From Rheum nobile (taxonomy: Eukaryota > Streptophyta > Magnoliopsida > Caryophyllales > Polygonaceae), in contig WOAB01000093.1 of assembly GCA_027886185.1 (NCBI GenBank), forward strand, positions 7,316,001 through 7,380,000: a DNA stretch of 64,000 nt. The letters run 5' to 3'. Positions 1 to 11,953 of the stretch are shown piece by piece. Both the position numbers and the translations under genes were made by a program. Positions within the stretch are counted from its first letter, which is position 1. Each line of letters begins with the position of its first letter. The notes beneath the pieces were generated by a model. It saw only the letters and a list, made by a program, of their open reading frames with translations. It was not told the origin of the DNA and did not search any database.

Positions 1-124
1 TTTCAGATCGGGTCTCAACCCTAAAAATATCAGACAGGTCGGGTCGGGTCATGTTTTACCAGGTCTAATTACATCGCATCTGCCATTGTGACAACAAAAG
101 TACAACACAATGATCCTTTCAGAT

Positions 125-1735
125 GAAGTTATTATGGAAAGTACTAACTGATGCCACCAATCTATGGGTTCGAATCATTACTGAAAAATATCTTACATCC
201 ACAAATATCTTCTCTTACCGCAAAAAGGCTAAACTGTCATGGCAATTTTCACGTATGCTCCACCTCCGCAATGATTTTAAAAAAGGTCTTGCATGAGAGC
301 ACGGAAATGGGCATACAATTAAATTCTAGTAGGACTCCTGGATCCCGAACTGTGATCCTTTTCCATATTTTCACAACAATACTCCACCGGACATTACGAT
401 ATCTGAGTTCATTACCCCATCTCGCCAATGAGATCTTCCTTATCTGCAACTTTACTACATCCACATATTATTGACAAAATAATCAATATCCACATCCCAG
501 TTGTACCTATGGACGACTGACTTATTTGGAGATTCAATACAGACGACAAACTCAGTGTCTCATCCACGCACCAACTCAATCAATGTGCCATCTTTAACCA
601 GAGACCACAATCGTATTCCTGGATTTGGAAACTCAACATCCCCCCAAAGCTTAAAACTTTCATTTGGAAAACATTATGTGATGGACTTCCTACCACGGAA
701 CGACTTAACCGTTATTACTACTCGTTTACTCCACCTGTCAACTTTGCCAAAATACAAATGAAGATACTAACCATTTATTCTTTAATTGTTCCTTCACTCA
801 ACTCATGATATCTAATCTTGAATCAAAACTCCAATCGTCATTCTCTTTACAATTTACGTCAGACTTTCAATACAATTTTGATTATTTCCGACAATCTAAC
901 ACCAACCCCATTCCTCTAATCTTTCTCTGGTGGTGCATTTGGAATTACCGCAATAATTTGCTCTTCCGACAATCTACTACCCCCCAAAATTCTAACCCCT
1001 TAAAACAAGCCTGGCTCCTTTTTCAAGATTGGATATCATCCAACAACTCCACAAAACCTGTTGCCATCAGAAGAAACCGTCAGCTGATTACTAATAAAAT
1101 TTGGAAGAAACCATCGCAAACTTGGGTTAAACTTAATTTTGATGGTTTAAACAAATCTGACAACACTTTTCACATTGAATATATTCTTCGAGACCACAAT
1201 GCAAAAACACTCTTTTTCCATCGACAACAAATTCCAAGCACTTCTATACTCCGCACTGAAACCCTAGCAGCTCTTTCCGGTATTCAGTATGCTGCTGGGC
1301 ATAATATTACTCAGTTAATTATCGAAGGCTATAATTTACAAGTCATTAATTCCATTAGCTGCACATGGAAAATTTCATGGGAAATCCACTCTATTATTAT
1401 GGATATTTGGCTCTTTTGTCTTTCTTTTTTTCTCTGCAGGTATTCCACTGCTTTCGTGAAGCTAACCGTGCAACTGACTTTCTGGCCACCCACTCCATCC
1501 CACCGCATGCACTCCAACGATTCCAACATCTTCTGTGTTCCACCGATGACCACACTTGTTCGATTACTAGTGACAGATACGAGTTCCTACAACTGAACTC
1601 TACATTTCATTCTTTCGAAACTCAATTTGTAAAGATTATCCATTCAGATAATTTAGGACATCCACCTAATTAGGTGGATCCTTATGTTTGCCTTATATAA
1701 AAAAAACAAAAACAAAAATACAAAAAAAAAGGGTC
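125..1735 (+). mobile_element. LINE (non-LTR retrotransposon) 3' remnant
   Basis: This is the 3' end of a plant LINE, truncated on its 5' side. Three frames must be joined to follow the protein. About 125-300 resembles the stretch just after the reverse transcriptase of plant LINEs. About 620-760 reads as a zinc-binding RT-associated (zf-RVT) block (SWIWKLNIPPKLKTFIWKTL). Positions 1105-1420 give an RNase H-like domain (WVKLNFDGLNKSDN, then RTETLAALSGIQYAA). The frame changes near 1430, and the end of the domain (HCFREANRATDFLATHS) lies in another frame. An A-rich tail at about 1700-1733 marks the 3' end. No reverse transcriptase core is in the window, so the copy cannot be active. The LINE class is fairly sure; the family is not assigned. 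Confidence 0.8.
805..1673 (+). pseudogene. LINE RNase H-like domain, frameshifted
   Basis: The open stretch 805-1596 includes the motif FLWWCIWNYRNNLLFRQS, typical of the linker before the LINE RNase H. It is followed by the RNase H fold with the expected first Asp (NFDGLN) and Glu (RTETLAAL). After about residue 200 the frame no longer matches the family. The conserved C-terminal part (REANRATDFLA) appears in the frame of 1365-1673, so a small indel near 1430 broke the gene. This is the C-terminal part of the LINE ORF2 product and has no host function. Confidence 0.75.
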
Positions 1736-2713
1736 ACAACTACAAGCATCGGAATACATGAGATTCACACAAAATGGGTCATAACTGAGTGAATGATCAG
1801 TATTTACCCTCTGTTTGGCTAAAGGTTTATTAAAGAGAAGGAATGGATAGTAAAAGAGGATAGGAAAATAATAGAAAAAGAAAAGACAGAATTTTAAATA
1901 AATGTTGTTTGGCTAGGGTGGAAAGAAAATGGTAGAATTTTAAAAATGTTGTTTGGGAAGTGGGGGAAAGTAAAAGAAAATACGAGTTGGATGAGTTTGA
2001 TTTTTCTTTTTTTCTTTTTTAATATTGTTAAAAAATAAAAATCCCTCCAAATTCCACCCAAATAGAAGGGATTGATTTACCCCCAAATCCCTAGCTTATT
2101 TTCCCTTCCTTTCTCCCGATTTAGGGCCTGTTCGGTATGACTGAACATGGGGCTTATCTGGGCTGATTGGAGACGGTAAGCCCATATGGCTGAAGCGGGG
2201 GGTAAAGGCCCGTTCAGTATGGTGACAACTTATCGGGGCTGATCTCGGCTTATTTGGGCTGAAATTCATGGAAAAATATAAGCTTCCATATCCAGCTTAT
2301 GGGACTTATCTCCCCTACTTACCATTTCATTTCCAACATTTTCCCTCTGTCTCTCCCCGACATTTCCTCTCTCTCCCCAACATTTGCAGGTTCTCATCTT
2401 CATCCTCACGCTGTTTTTCCTCTTCTCGTTGTGCTTCCTCCTCGCATCGGTCTCCTCCTCGCGCTTCTTTCTCCTTGCACTTCTTCCTCCTCGCCGAGAT
2501 CAGCGGCAATCCAGGGTTTCGAAGATCTTCGAATATCATCCTTCTTCGAAGCTAGGGTTTCGACCACCGCTTATGGGGTTCAGGTTTGTTTCTTCCTCCT
2601 TCATGTCCTCTTCTTTGTGAATCTTCGGCTTCTAGGGTTTGCTAAGCAACTCGTCATTGCTAGGGTTTTTTATACTTGAACTGATCTCGAAAATCACAAT
2701 TGATTTCAGCTTC
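1736..2713. other. Non-coding stretch with MITE-like ends
   Basis: No gene is supported here. Positions 1807-2070 begin CCCTCTGTTTGG and end with a near inverted copy (CCAAATAGAAGGG), which would fit a small Tourist/hAT-type MITE, but no clean target duplication is seen. Positions 2125-2240 hold two diverged copies of GGGCCTGTTCGGTATG. From about 2330 the strand is CT-rich and then has CTAGGGTTT motifs, as in plant 5' UTRs; no coding exon follows before the Tat-1 insertion. Confidence 0.35.
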
Positions 2714-2718
2714 AAGAA

Positions 2719-3384
2719 TGTTTTGGGGCGAAAAGATCAGACGACCTAAATCGCCTTAGACGGGGTAACTAGTCGATCGGGTGATAGAAATCAATCCAAA
2801 CCAAGTAGATAATCAACGAGTAAAAAGAAAATATGACATAGCGAGATGATTTTATTAGATATAGTATTGATCAAATCGAATGGAGGTACAACTTCTCGTA
2901 GTAAGACAAGGGATTTTATTGAACTCGACCGGTGACTTCTAGGTTTCGACCGGCGGAAAACAGGCGTGATTGACTCCTGGTGAGCTAGGCTAGAACAAGT
3001 GTGTCTCTGTTTTCTTTCAGAGCAAGTTCGAGTGAGTGTGTAACGTAATCGTATGAGTGTCCCTTCTTTATCTTCTCCTCCCCCATATATGGTAAGTCCT
3101 TCTCCTTTTTACCGTTTATGATTTAATCCTATCGTATCTTCAACGCCGAGAGTGATTGCAGGGATTCTTCCATTAATTGCTGCTATTACGGTGGTGTTTG
3201 AATGTTGTGGCCGTTGCTCAATCTAAGCATTTAATGCTCTGCGGGATTTTCGCGACCTGTCGGATAGTGTTCGACCAGAGAAGCTTCGACGCCTCCTCTG
3301 GACTCTCCCCTGTTCCTCCGACCTGTCTTGGGCCTGGGCCCGTTTTGCTCGATCCATCTTCCAAAGGGGATGCTAGGCCCAACA
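2719..3384 (-). repeat. Tat-1 3' LTR
   Basis: This 666-bp repeat starts TGTTTTGGGGCG on the plus strand and ends GGCCCAACA. It matches 11954-12619 end to end without net length change and with about 15 substitutions. Because the element is on the minus strand, this left copy is the 3' LTR. Confidence 0.95.
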
Positions 3385-3400
3385 ATAGCCCCAAGTTGCT
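3385..3400 (-). promoter_or_regulatory. Tat-1 polypurine tract
   Basis: On the minus strand AACTTGGGGCTAT lies immediately upstream of the 3' LTR. The same tract sits at the same place in Tat-2 (62019-62031). It would prime plus-strand DNA synthesis. Confidence 0.7.
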
Positions 3401-3671
3401 TTGGGCTTTCGGCTAGGCGAGCAGGTGAAATCCGAGGCAACTTCTTTAGCCATGATCTCCACCATCCTTTTTTGGCGCGGTTGTCCAGGGCTACGTGGCG
3501 GGAGATTGGAGCACGATGCGACATCTCTGCAGATCATCATCTCCCTCCATAAATTCGGAGCGGACGCTTGGCGATTTGACTTCACTTCTTCTTCTCTTGC
3601 AAGCTTCTCTGGTAGGTTTCTCAACCCTTTTCGCCATAGCTCTTCGATTTCCTTCTCTTTCTGTTCTTGAG

Positions 3672-5578
3672 ATGGTTTCTAGTGAAGCCTCTGAGTCGAC
3701 AAAGACTCTCTCTGACTCGCGCGAGGGCGAAGCTCCTCCCCTCTTCATTCTGAAGGAGTCTGATGCTTTGACAAGTACTTTGTCCCAGGCGGAGCTCGAG
3801 CAAATACTTCAAGTTGGAGGCTTTCCCCCGGAAACGGTCGTCAGATTGCCTCACCCGGATGAGAGGGCCGATGCCCGATATGAGGGTTGGGTTTGTTTCT
3901 ACGCATATCCATTTCGGATTGGTCACAAGTTCCCCTTTTCTCCCCTTGTTAGGGATTTTTTGGCCACTTTGGCGTTGGCGCCATGTCAGGTGATGCCACA
4001 TGCATGGAGGGTTCTCAGGGTCTTGGACCTTGTGAACGTCCGATCTGGGGCTGGTTTTGATTTTGATGCCTTGTGGTACAATTATTTCCTTGGGTCGAAG
4101 AGTTCTTCCCGTGTCCAGTTACGCATTCGACAGGGTCGAAAGCCTTTGGTGTAGAATCTTGATGTCAACGACCGCGGATGGGGGTCGAAGTTCTTTTTTG
4201 TCGAGCGTTCGTCTCTGGAGAAGGAGGGAGAGTGTTCGTTCTTGTTGACAGAGTGGCGAGTAGAGAGTATGTGTTTGTTCTCTCCTTTGCTTGTTTATAC
4301 GTCTTAACTCTTTGCTTTAACTTTTGTTTTTTGTAGTTCCTGAGGCAGAAGATTTGGAGGTGAGCGCTCGGTCGGAGGGTTTGTCCAGAATTGTTCTTGC
4401 TATTCCGGCGTCGGAGAGGAGTTTTGTCAACTTCAACCTGTTGTCGACATCCCCTGCCGCTCAAGACGACATGTCGATTGTTTCGTCATCTCGCGTCAAG
4501 GGTAAGCTTTCGACCTTGGGAGTTTTCTCTGTACTTTTTCACTTTGTCGCATGCTTTATGATCTTTTTATGTCTGTCGTGTTAGCTTCCCCTGGTGGTCG
4601 AGCAAGTGCTCGTTTGAAGGGAGTGTCTGGGAAGGGCCTGATCGAGCAGAGAAGGCGGCAGCCAAAATCGCGTCGAGTAAGTCGGTTCCGACGGATCCGA
4701 CGCCTCAAGTCAAAGGTGGCTTAAAGAGGAAAGCGGGCGTTTCCCCTGGTGATGTCAAAGCAGAAGAGCCTCCTAGGAAGAAAGAGGCGATCGCTGAAGG
4801 GATCGATAAAATCGGCGCGGTCGGTCAATCGATTGCCGACCTCTTTAACGCCCATGATCTATCTTTGAAATCGGAGGTCAACGACATCTCTCCCCTGGAC
4901 TGCATTGGTGAAGCGGGGTGTTCCGCGTGGAGGGTGAGTCATCTCCGTTCGTGTTTCTCTTTCTCTTTCGTCGACTGTGTTTTCTGATCGTGTTATATTT
5001 TCTTGCTTTAGACTTTTCAGTACCTCTTGGGAGCATACTCCGGTGTCAAGACGATGGTCGTCAAGGCTGAGGAAAGGGCTGCCAGGTCGGAGTCCGCCCT
5101 TGCGTCCTTGAGGACCAAGCTAGAGGGAGCAGAGAGTCGTTGTCGAGAGACTGAGCGCCGCCTTACCAGGGAGCTGAAGAGTTGTCAAGAGGAGTTGGTC
5201 GCAAGCCGGAAAGAGTTTGAAGAGAGCCGATCAGGCGTCGAGGAAGAGGTGAAGCAGACTCAAATCGCAGCTGGCCAGATTGCAGGCGACGTCGGTGCTT
5301 TTTATGCATTGAAGTCGCGTGTCGAAATGATAGAAGAGTTTGACGATGGCAAGCATGAGCTCTGGGATCTGAAGGCAGAGAAGGAGACTTTGGACTCCAT
5401 GTTCCCGAAGGGAAATCCTGGTCAGGAGCTCTTCCGCTTGGCTGGCGTCGGAGAGGAAGCTGCAGATGGGGGCGTTGGCGAGGACGAGGCCTATTCCGGC
5501 GATGTCGAGCCGGTTGATGGAGTAGCTTCTCTAGAGCCAGCCCCTGTTGAAGGTAGTGCCGTCGTCCCTGATGCCTGA
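3672..5578 (+). pseudogene. Antisense four-exon gene of Tat-1 (degenerate copy)
   Basis: It runs antisense to the retrotransposon, between pol and the 3' LTR. Exons are 3672-4266, 4337-4501, 4585-4933 and 5012-5578, with introns starting GTATGT, GTAAGC and GTGAGT and ending TTGTAG, GTTAG and TTTAG. Exon 1 encodes a domain of the plant 'putative gypsy-type transposon' family (Pfam Transposase_28 type; motif RIGHKFPFSPLVRDFL). Exon 3 carries a basic KRK-type stretch and a conserved IADLF motif. Exon 4 is a long coiled coil (EERAARSESALASLRTKLEG) with an acidic tail. Exon lengths equal those in Tat-2, except exon 3, which is 1 bp shorter and so frameshifted. A TAG at 4152-4154 also interrupts exon 1. 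Function unknown; extra ORFs of this type are known in Tat elements. Confidence 0.8.
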
Positions 5579-5644
5579 CTTATTTTTCTTGCGTAGTTTG
5601 ACTTGTTGTCCCACTTGTGTATGGGTTTGGATATTTGGTGTTTT

Positions 5645-5760
5645 TGGCGACCCGTCCACCATCGCGGGTCGTAGAATATTTTTAAGTGAATGTTGATGAA
5701 GTCCTACAGGTATGTAGACAGACAATATGTTTTGGCGACCCGTCTACCATCGCGGGTCGC
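5645..5760. other. Two hairpin repeats between convergent Tat-1 genes
   Basis: The stem GCGACCC / GGGTCG occurs twice, at 5647-5671 and 5735-5760, each around a 12-nt loop. The same hairpin occurs once in Tat-2 (59697-59723). It lies between the stop codons of pol and of the antisense gene, which converge here. A role in 3' end formation is only a guess. Confidence 0.6.
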
Positions 5761-6304
5761 GCATTTGTATAAAAATGTTCGTGCTTTTATTTGATGCGAT
5801 CTGCTTTTACATATAGAATTGTATGTCCGTTTGTTTCGTTTATGTCGTCAGACTTTCATGGAGATCGTCGATGATGTTGCATATTTTGTATGTCAATTTC
5901 ACCCGTGTGCTCCGTCGAGTGGGGCTTGCCGTATGTATGTGTGTAGAGAAGGCCTGTAAATGTTAGTGTATGTGTTAGTCATGACTTTATGCCGGGGAGG
6001 TAAGCAATATGTTTCTATTACGTAAATGTAATAAGGTGTCGTACCTTATGTTTTGTATAAGGCAGGCGGTGTACCGACGTGCCTGTGTTGTTCATCTCCC
6101 CGTGTTCCGATCGATCGTGTAGATGTAATGTAAGCGCTTTTTGCGGATGACTGGATCCAATGTATACGTCAATGCTGTTCTGCATTCGTGTTTTTGTAAG
6201 GAGGAAGTCCTCACTTAGTGTCACATGCTAGTTGTTTAAAGAATAGAGATGCATATGCGATAATGAGCGATGTGTGAAGTTATGTAATGTTTTACCTTGT
6301 TGGC

Positions 6305-9300
6305 TCAGAAATGGTATAACTTTAGGTGTGCCGCGTTCCAACTTCTCGGGATTGGTTGTCCGTCTTTATCTTCCAACTGATATGCTCCCTCTCCGACCAC
6401 TTCGATGATTAGGTAGGGTCCTTCCCATTGTGGTGCGAGCTTTCCGTCGGATAGATTCTTGGTATTCTGGAAAGTTTTCCTGAGGACCCAATCTCCGACT
6501 TTGAATACCTTGATCCAGACGTTCTTGTTGTAACTCCTTGCGACCTATTGTTGGGACTTGACCATCCTGATTCGGGTTCTTTCTCTGATCTCGTCCACTG
6601 TGTCCAGGTTGTGTGCCAGTTCGATGTCATTTTGCTCGTTTGTCTGAAGGTTGCAACGGGCGGTCGGGACCAGTAACTCGGCCGGAATGACTGCCTCACT
6701 CCCGTAGACGAGAGAGAAAGGTGATTGTCCGATCGTATTTTTAGGAGTAGTCCTGTCAGACCAGAGAATGAATGGGAGTTCGTCTGCCCATTTGCCCTTA
6801 GCCCCAGTGAGGCGTTTCTTGAGGTTGTTGATGATGATTTTGTTGCTGGATTCGGCTTGTCCGTTGGATTGCGGATACCGAGGTGTGGACGTGACCAACT
6901 TGATGTTCCATCGATCGCAGAAGGCTCGAGTCTTATGACTGATGAATTGAGAGCCATTGTCGCACACGATTTCTGATGGGACACCAAATCTGCACAGGAT
7001 ATTGTGTTTTATGAATGAAATGACGTGTTGATCTTTTACCTCTCTGTAGGCTTTGGCTTCGATCCACTTGGAAAAGTAATCCGTCATGGCCAAGAAGAAG
7101 ACTCTTTGACCCGATGCGGGCAGGAGCTTCCCGACGATGTCCATTCCCCACCTCATAAAGGGCCATGGAGCCAAAGTCGGGTGGAGGAGCTCTGAAGGTT
7201 GATGATGGACGGGTGCATGCCGCTGACAGGCGTCGCACTTCTTGGTGTATTCCATAGCGTCTTTGTTCATCGTGGGCCAGTAGTATCCGTTTCGTAGGGC
7301 TTTCCCCGAGAGGCTTCGTCCACCGGTATGGTTTCCACATTCTCCTTCGTATAGCGATTGCAAGATGCGTCCGACTTTTGGAGTCTTAAGGCATCGTAGG
7401 AGTATCCCTGTGACAGACCTTTTGTACAAGATGTTATCTATGATATCGAAAGAGAGTGCTTGTACCTTGAGCCTTTTTGCTTCCGTTTTGTCGTCAGGCA
7501 GGTTGTCGTCCTTTAACCACCTGATGTAGGGTAGCATCCAGTCGTCGTCGGTGTTGGCGATTTCTTCTTCTGGTCGATCGCCTATCTCCATGGCGACGAG
7601 CTCTTCCAGTGGTGTGGTAGATTCGACGGGTGTTCTTGGGACGGTTGGCGTCATGATGTGTGCTAATGGTATGTATGGAAATTCTTTCGAGTCCAAGACG
7701 GATCCTAGGTTGGCAAGTGCGTCAGCTTGGGAGTTAAGATCCCTGGGTACCTGTCTGATGTCGAATGTTTGGAATTGTCCGATCAGCTTCTTGGCTACCT
7801 CTAGGTAGGCTATCATTCTGGCATCCTTAGCGCTGTACGACCCTTGTATCTGGTTCACGACCAGCAGGGAGTCGCAAACGACTTCGATCTCTCGGACCCC
7901 TAGGTCGCGAGCCAGGACGAGTCCGGATATGAGCGCTTCATACTCAGCTTCGTTGTTAGTAGCGTCCCACTCACATCTTACGGCCTGAGCTATCTTGTCC
8001 CCTTGTGGCGATTTCAGCACGACCCCTAGCCCTGATCCTCTAGCGTTTGACGCACCATCTGTGTGGAGTTCCCATGTGCATGTTTCTTCTGTCGTGAGCA
8101 GTTGTGTCGCCTCTCTTGTGGCTTCTTGCTCTAGGGTCGGACTGAAATCGGCCACAAAGTCGGCTAAGGCTTGTGACTTGATCGCTGTCCTGGGCTCATA
8201 CTCGATGTCGTAACCGCTGAGGTGTATAGCCCATTTGGTCATTCGTCCTGTGAACTCAGGTTTCCTCATGATGACTCTCATGGGATGATTAGTGGGAACA
8301 GTAATAGTATGAAATTCGAAATAAGGTTTGAGTTTGTTCGAGGCCATCACCAATGATAGTACGAGCTTTTCAAGTGACGAATACCTCGTTTCTGCTGGTA
8401 ACAGTGTCCGACTAACGTAGTATATCGGTGACTGCTTGCCATCTTCTTCTCTGACCAGTACTGCGCTTACGGCTGATTCTGACACTACTAGATATAGAAA
8501 TAAGGACTCATCGCCTTTAGGTTTGGTTAGTAGCATGGGACTGGCCATGTATTCCTTCAAGTTCTGGAACGCTGCCTCGTGTTCTTCCGTCCACTGAAAG
8601 GACTTGTTCTTCTTGAGAGCGTCGTGGAAGGGTTTGCACTTGTCGGACGACTTTGAAATGAATCTATTCAGGACTGTTATTCGACCTGTAAGTTTCTATA
8701 CGTCCTTGATGCATCGGGGGGATCGAAGGTTGATGAGAGCCTTGATCTATTCTGGGCTGGCTTCTATTCCTCTTTGTGTCACCATGTATCCCAAGAACTT
8801 TCCTGACGACACTCCGAAGGAACACTTAGTAGGGTTTAGTTTCATGTTGTACCTTTTTAGCACCTCGAAGCTGTCGCGAAGATGGTCTATATGATCTTCT
8901 TTCTTTTTTGACTTGACCAACATGTCGTCTATGTAGACTTCCATCGTGTCCCCAATCTGGTCTTTGAACATCTTGTTGACTAGTCGTTGATAGGTAGCCC
9001 CTACATTTTTTAGACCAAAAGGCATTACTTTGTAACAATAGATACCTTGACTAGTGACGAATGCCGTTTTTTCTTGATCTTCGGGTTACATGAGGATTTG
9101 GTTGTAGCCACTGAAAGCGTCCATGAAGGTAAGCATTTCATGTCCTGCCGTAGCGTCGACCATGGCGTCAATGTGGGGAAGTGGGAACGAGTCTTTAGGG
9201 CAAGCTTTGTTGAGATCTGTGAAGTCGATGCAAACTCTCCACTTGCCATTCTTCTTCTGGACTACGACTATGTTGGCCAGCCACTCGGGGTAGTGGACCT

Positions 9301-9651
9301 CCCTTATCTTCCCTGTTTCTAATAAGCTTTTGACTTCATCGTCGACTATCTTGTTCCGCTCGGGGGCGAACTTCCTGCGTTTCTGCTTGACAAGGGGATG
9401 AGATGGATCTACATTTAATTTATGAGTAATAATATTTGGAGATATTCCGACCATATCCTCATGCGACCATGCAAAACAGTCGGCACTGGTCTTGAGAAAA
9501 TCGAGGAGTTGTTGTCTGGTCGAGTCGTCCAGGTCCGGTCCGACCCGACCCTTATCGTTTGGTTTGACTTTGAAGGATCTAGTACGATCTCGTCGAGCTT
9601 TTCCATTTCTGGTTCGACGTACCGACTAGGTCCTTCGCCGCTCTGTGGTTG
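6305..9651 (-). pseudogene. Tat-1 pol: RT, RNase H, archaeal-type RNase H, integrase
   Basis: Reading down from 9651, the RT region (9454-8600) holds KKNGKWRVCIDFTDLNKACP and the active-site segment YIDDMLVKSK. The gypsy RNase H follows, then a second RNase H with HTDGASN, NNEAEYEAL, VVCDSLLVV and QADALANLG, the four acidic positions of the archaeal-type enzyme that marks Tat elements. Integrase has the HHCC finger (KCDACQRH) and D-D-E (MRWGMDIVG, CDNGSQF, QSNGQAESSNK). The open part 6545-8560 spans 671 codons. Upstream, a frameshift near 9560 and stops at about 9086, 8747 and 8690 break RT. A CAA-to-TAG change at 6545-6547 cuts the integrase tail, which otherwise reads to 6305. Confidence 0.9.
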
Positions 9652-10374
9652 CTATACGGTCTTGTGTTCGACTGCGCTCTTCATAGAAACGACGTAGCAC
9701 TCCTTAGCGGTCCTTTGATCTCCTTTGATTTCTTGGACTCCCCATTCAGTGAGGAACTTGATGACTTGATGATACGTCGAGGGTACCGCCTTCATAGCGT
9801 GTATCCATGGCCTGCCAAGAATACAATTATAGGGAGACGGACAATCCAGGACTAAGAATTTCACCTGTTGGTTGACTCCTCTAGCGTAGGTGGTTAGAAT
9901 GATTTTGCCGGTCGTATGCTTAACCTCACCGCTAAACCCGACCAGTGGGGTTGAATTTTTGATTAAGTCGTTCTCAGTCAGACCCATTTCTTTAAGGGTG
10001 TCGAGGGTTAAAAGATTTGTTGAACTCCCTGTATCGATTAGTACTCTTCGTATTAAGCAATTACCAATGGACAAAGAGATTACTAGACTATCGTGATGGC
10101 TATCCGACCCGTCGGAGTCGGACTCGTCGAACGTGACCGTCGGAAGGTCGGAGGTCTTTCTTAGCTTGAATCCTGACGCCTTGGGTTTATCACCCTTGCT
10201 TTCCTTTGCATGTCGTTTAGCCGCGGAGTATGTGTTTCCACATATGTCCGAACCACTTGAAATACTATTGACAACTTTTGTATGGAAGGGAGATGGGGGT
10301 TTGTTTTGTTTTACTTGATCTCGTCGTTCCATGGTGGCTTTTGCCCGCTCCGAGATTACGTCGCGTAGGAGCCT
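9652..10374 (-). pseudogene. Tat-1 protease region
   Basis: An open stretch of 226 codons (10332-9652) holds the retropepsin-like motif RRVLIDTGSSTNLL and the later CILGRPWIHAMKA. It lies in the same frame as gag upstream and as the RT start downstream. It is bounded by amber codons at 10375-10377 and 9652-9654. The downstream TAG is followed by CAACCA, and both ambers are present in Tat-2. The aspartic protease would process the gag-pol polyprotein. Confidence 0.85.
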
Positions 10375-11898
10375 CTATGCGAGCAGCCTAGCGACTTCCT
10401 TTCATAGGGCGATGCACTCGTCGGTCGAATGACTGTGGTCGCCATGGAACTCGCACCATCGACTCATGTCCTTCTTGACGTCCGGTCGATCGCTCTTTCG
10501 GGGCCATCTTACCTCTTTTCCATACTTGTCGAAACTCTTGACGAGCTCCGACACGGAAACGTTGAAGTTATAAGATTGGACCCTAGGAGGCAACGCCGGA
10601 CCGTCTCTCCAATCATGTGACCTGTCTTGGAAAGAGTTTACCTGGTTCGGCTCGTTTTGATTATGAGAATAGGGGTGAGGACGTCTGTCTCGACGGTTGT
10701 CGGAGGGATTTTTACGATCAGACGGATCGGGTCCGTGTGAGGCTTTACGCGATTCACGGTCCTCTTCCAATCTTACCTCGGCCATGGTCTTGGCCTGGAC
10801 ATCTTCGAAACTTCTACACGAGTACTTGGTGATCTCGTTGTAGAGATTGTTGTCTTTGACCAGACCTTGTCGGAAGGCTTCAATGGAGGTGGTGACGTCG
10901 TAATGGGGGATCGCTACTTTCTCTTTATTGTACATGTTGAGGTAATTTCAGAGAGGTTCGTTATACCTTTGTGTGACTCGGTAGAGGTCACTCGATTGTC
11001 TCTCGAGCCTCCGACTGCTGGCGAACTGACTCTTGAAAGAGTTGACTAGATCAGCAAATGATGCAATCATTCCCTGAGGCAAACGCATAAACCAAGTTAG
11101 TGCGGGACCCGCGAGGGTCGTGCCAAAGCTTTTGCACATGACGGCCTCGCGGCTCTCCCTTGAAACAGATGCAACCATTAGTTTTGTTTATAGAGAGATA
11201 TGGTCATCTGGGTCGCTGGTGCCGTCGAATGTCGCCATGTTGGGGAGATGAAACTTCTTGGGGATCTCGACCCTAGCGATTTCTTCGACGAACGGGGATT
11301 CTTCGAATCCGCCGGACGCTTCTCTCTCGATTGGTTGTGGGACTCCTGGAAGTCTGTTGAAGCGATCGTCGATTGTCTTCATGTGTCGGTCGAGCGTCTG
11401 CTGGAAAAGAGCTAGGACATCTGGCGGATTGGTAACCTGCGGTTCGTCGATTCGGGCCCCTGCCGACCCGATCGGTGTGGAAAAGGTGACATTGTTAGTC
11501 GAAAACGGATTAGCAAAAGGAATTCGAGATGTACCCTCTATGTGTCTGGGCCGTCGTATGCTCGCAGGTGTCGGCTCGATGCTATCCATATCGAGGCGCG
11601 TTCGGACGATGTTGTGGATGGGCATGTTCCTAGACCCTGAGGCCATTGATTGTACCTACGACTTAAGAGACTCATTTTCACGAGTTAGCTGTGCGATTTC
11701 GGCCTCGGATTGGGTCGATAGGGCGGCTAGGGTTTTGGTCTTTTGGCGTTGCTGGGCTAGTTCTTCTTGGAGGTCGGTCATTTTCTGGGAAAGCTCTTGG
11801 AATTGGGTTGGAGTAGGATTTTCGGTCGTGTTTCCTGGAGCTTGGGTTTCGTCTTCGAGACGCAGTTCTTCAGTGTTGATAGGTGGGTCGATAGTCAT
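10375..11898 (-). pseudogene. Tat-1 gag
   Basis: Gag begins at an ATG at 11896-11898 (MTIDPPINTEELRLEDE), with a coiled coil (QELSQKMTDLQEELAQQRQK). The capsid-like region has KKFHLPNMATFDGTSDPDDH and GPALTWFMRLP. The C-terminal zinc-binding motif is CEFHGDHSHSTDEC. In-frame stops lie at 11656, 11188, 10948 and 10402. Against Tat-2, three are single-step C-to-T changes (CAG to TAG, CGG to TGA twice), and the fourth goes with small deletions of 2 bp and 1 bp. The pattern suggests decay by deamination of methylated cytosine. Confidence 0.88.
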
Positions 11899-11933
11899 GG
11901 TTGGAAAGTTTCGAAAGGGTGATCGGCAAGTTG

Positions 11934-11952
11934 CCCCACGGTGGGCGCCAAA
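11934..11952 (-). promoter_or_regulatory. Tat-1 primer-binding site
   Basis: On the minus strand TGGCGCCCACCGTGGGGC follows the 5' LTR after a few bases. The TGGCGCC start matches a tRNA 3' end with CCA. The exact tRNA was not assigned from sequence alone. It is identical in Tat-2. Confidence 0.75.
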
Positions 11953-11953
11953 T

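Noticed and set aside
2268..2679. Overlapping open frames of 78-126 codons with Ser/Leu-rich products
   Set aside because: The DNA is CT-rich and looks like a plant 5' UTR or promoter. Frames overlap on both strands and none resembles a known protein.
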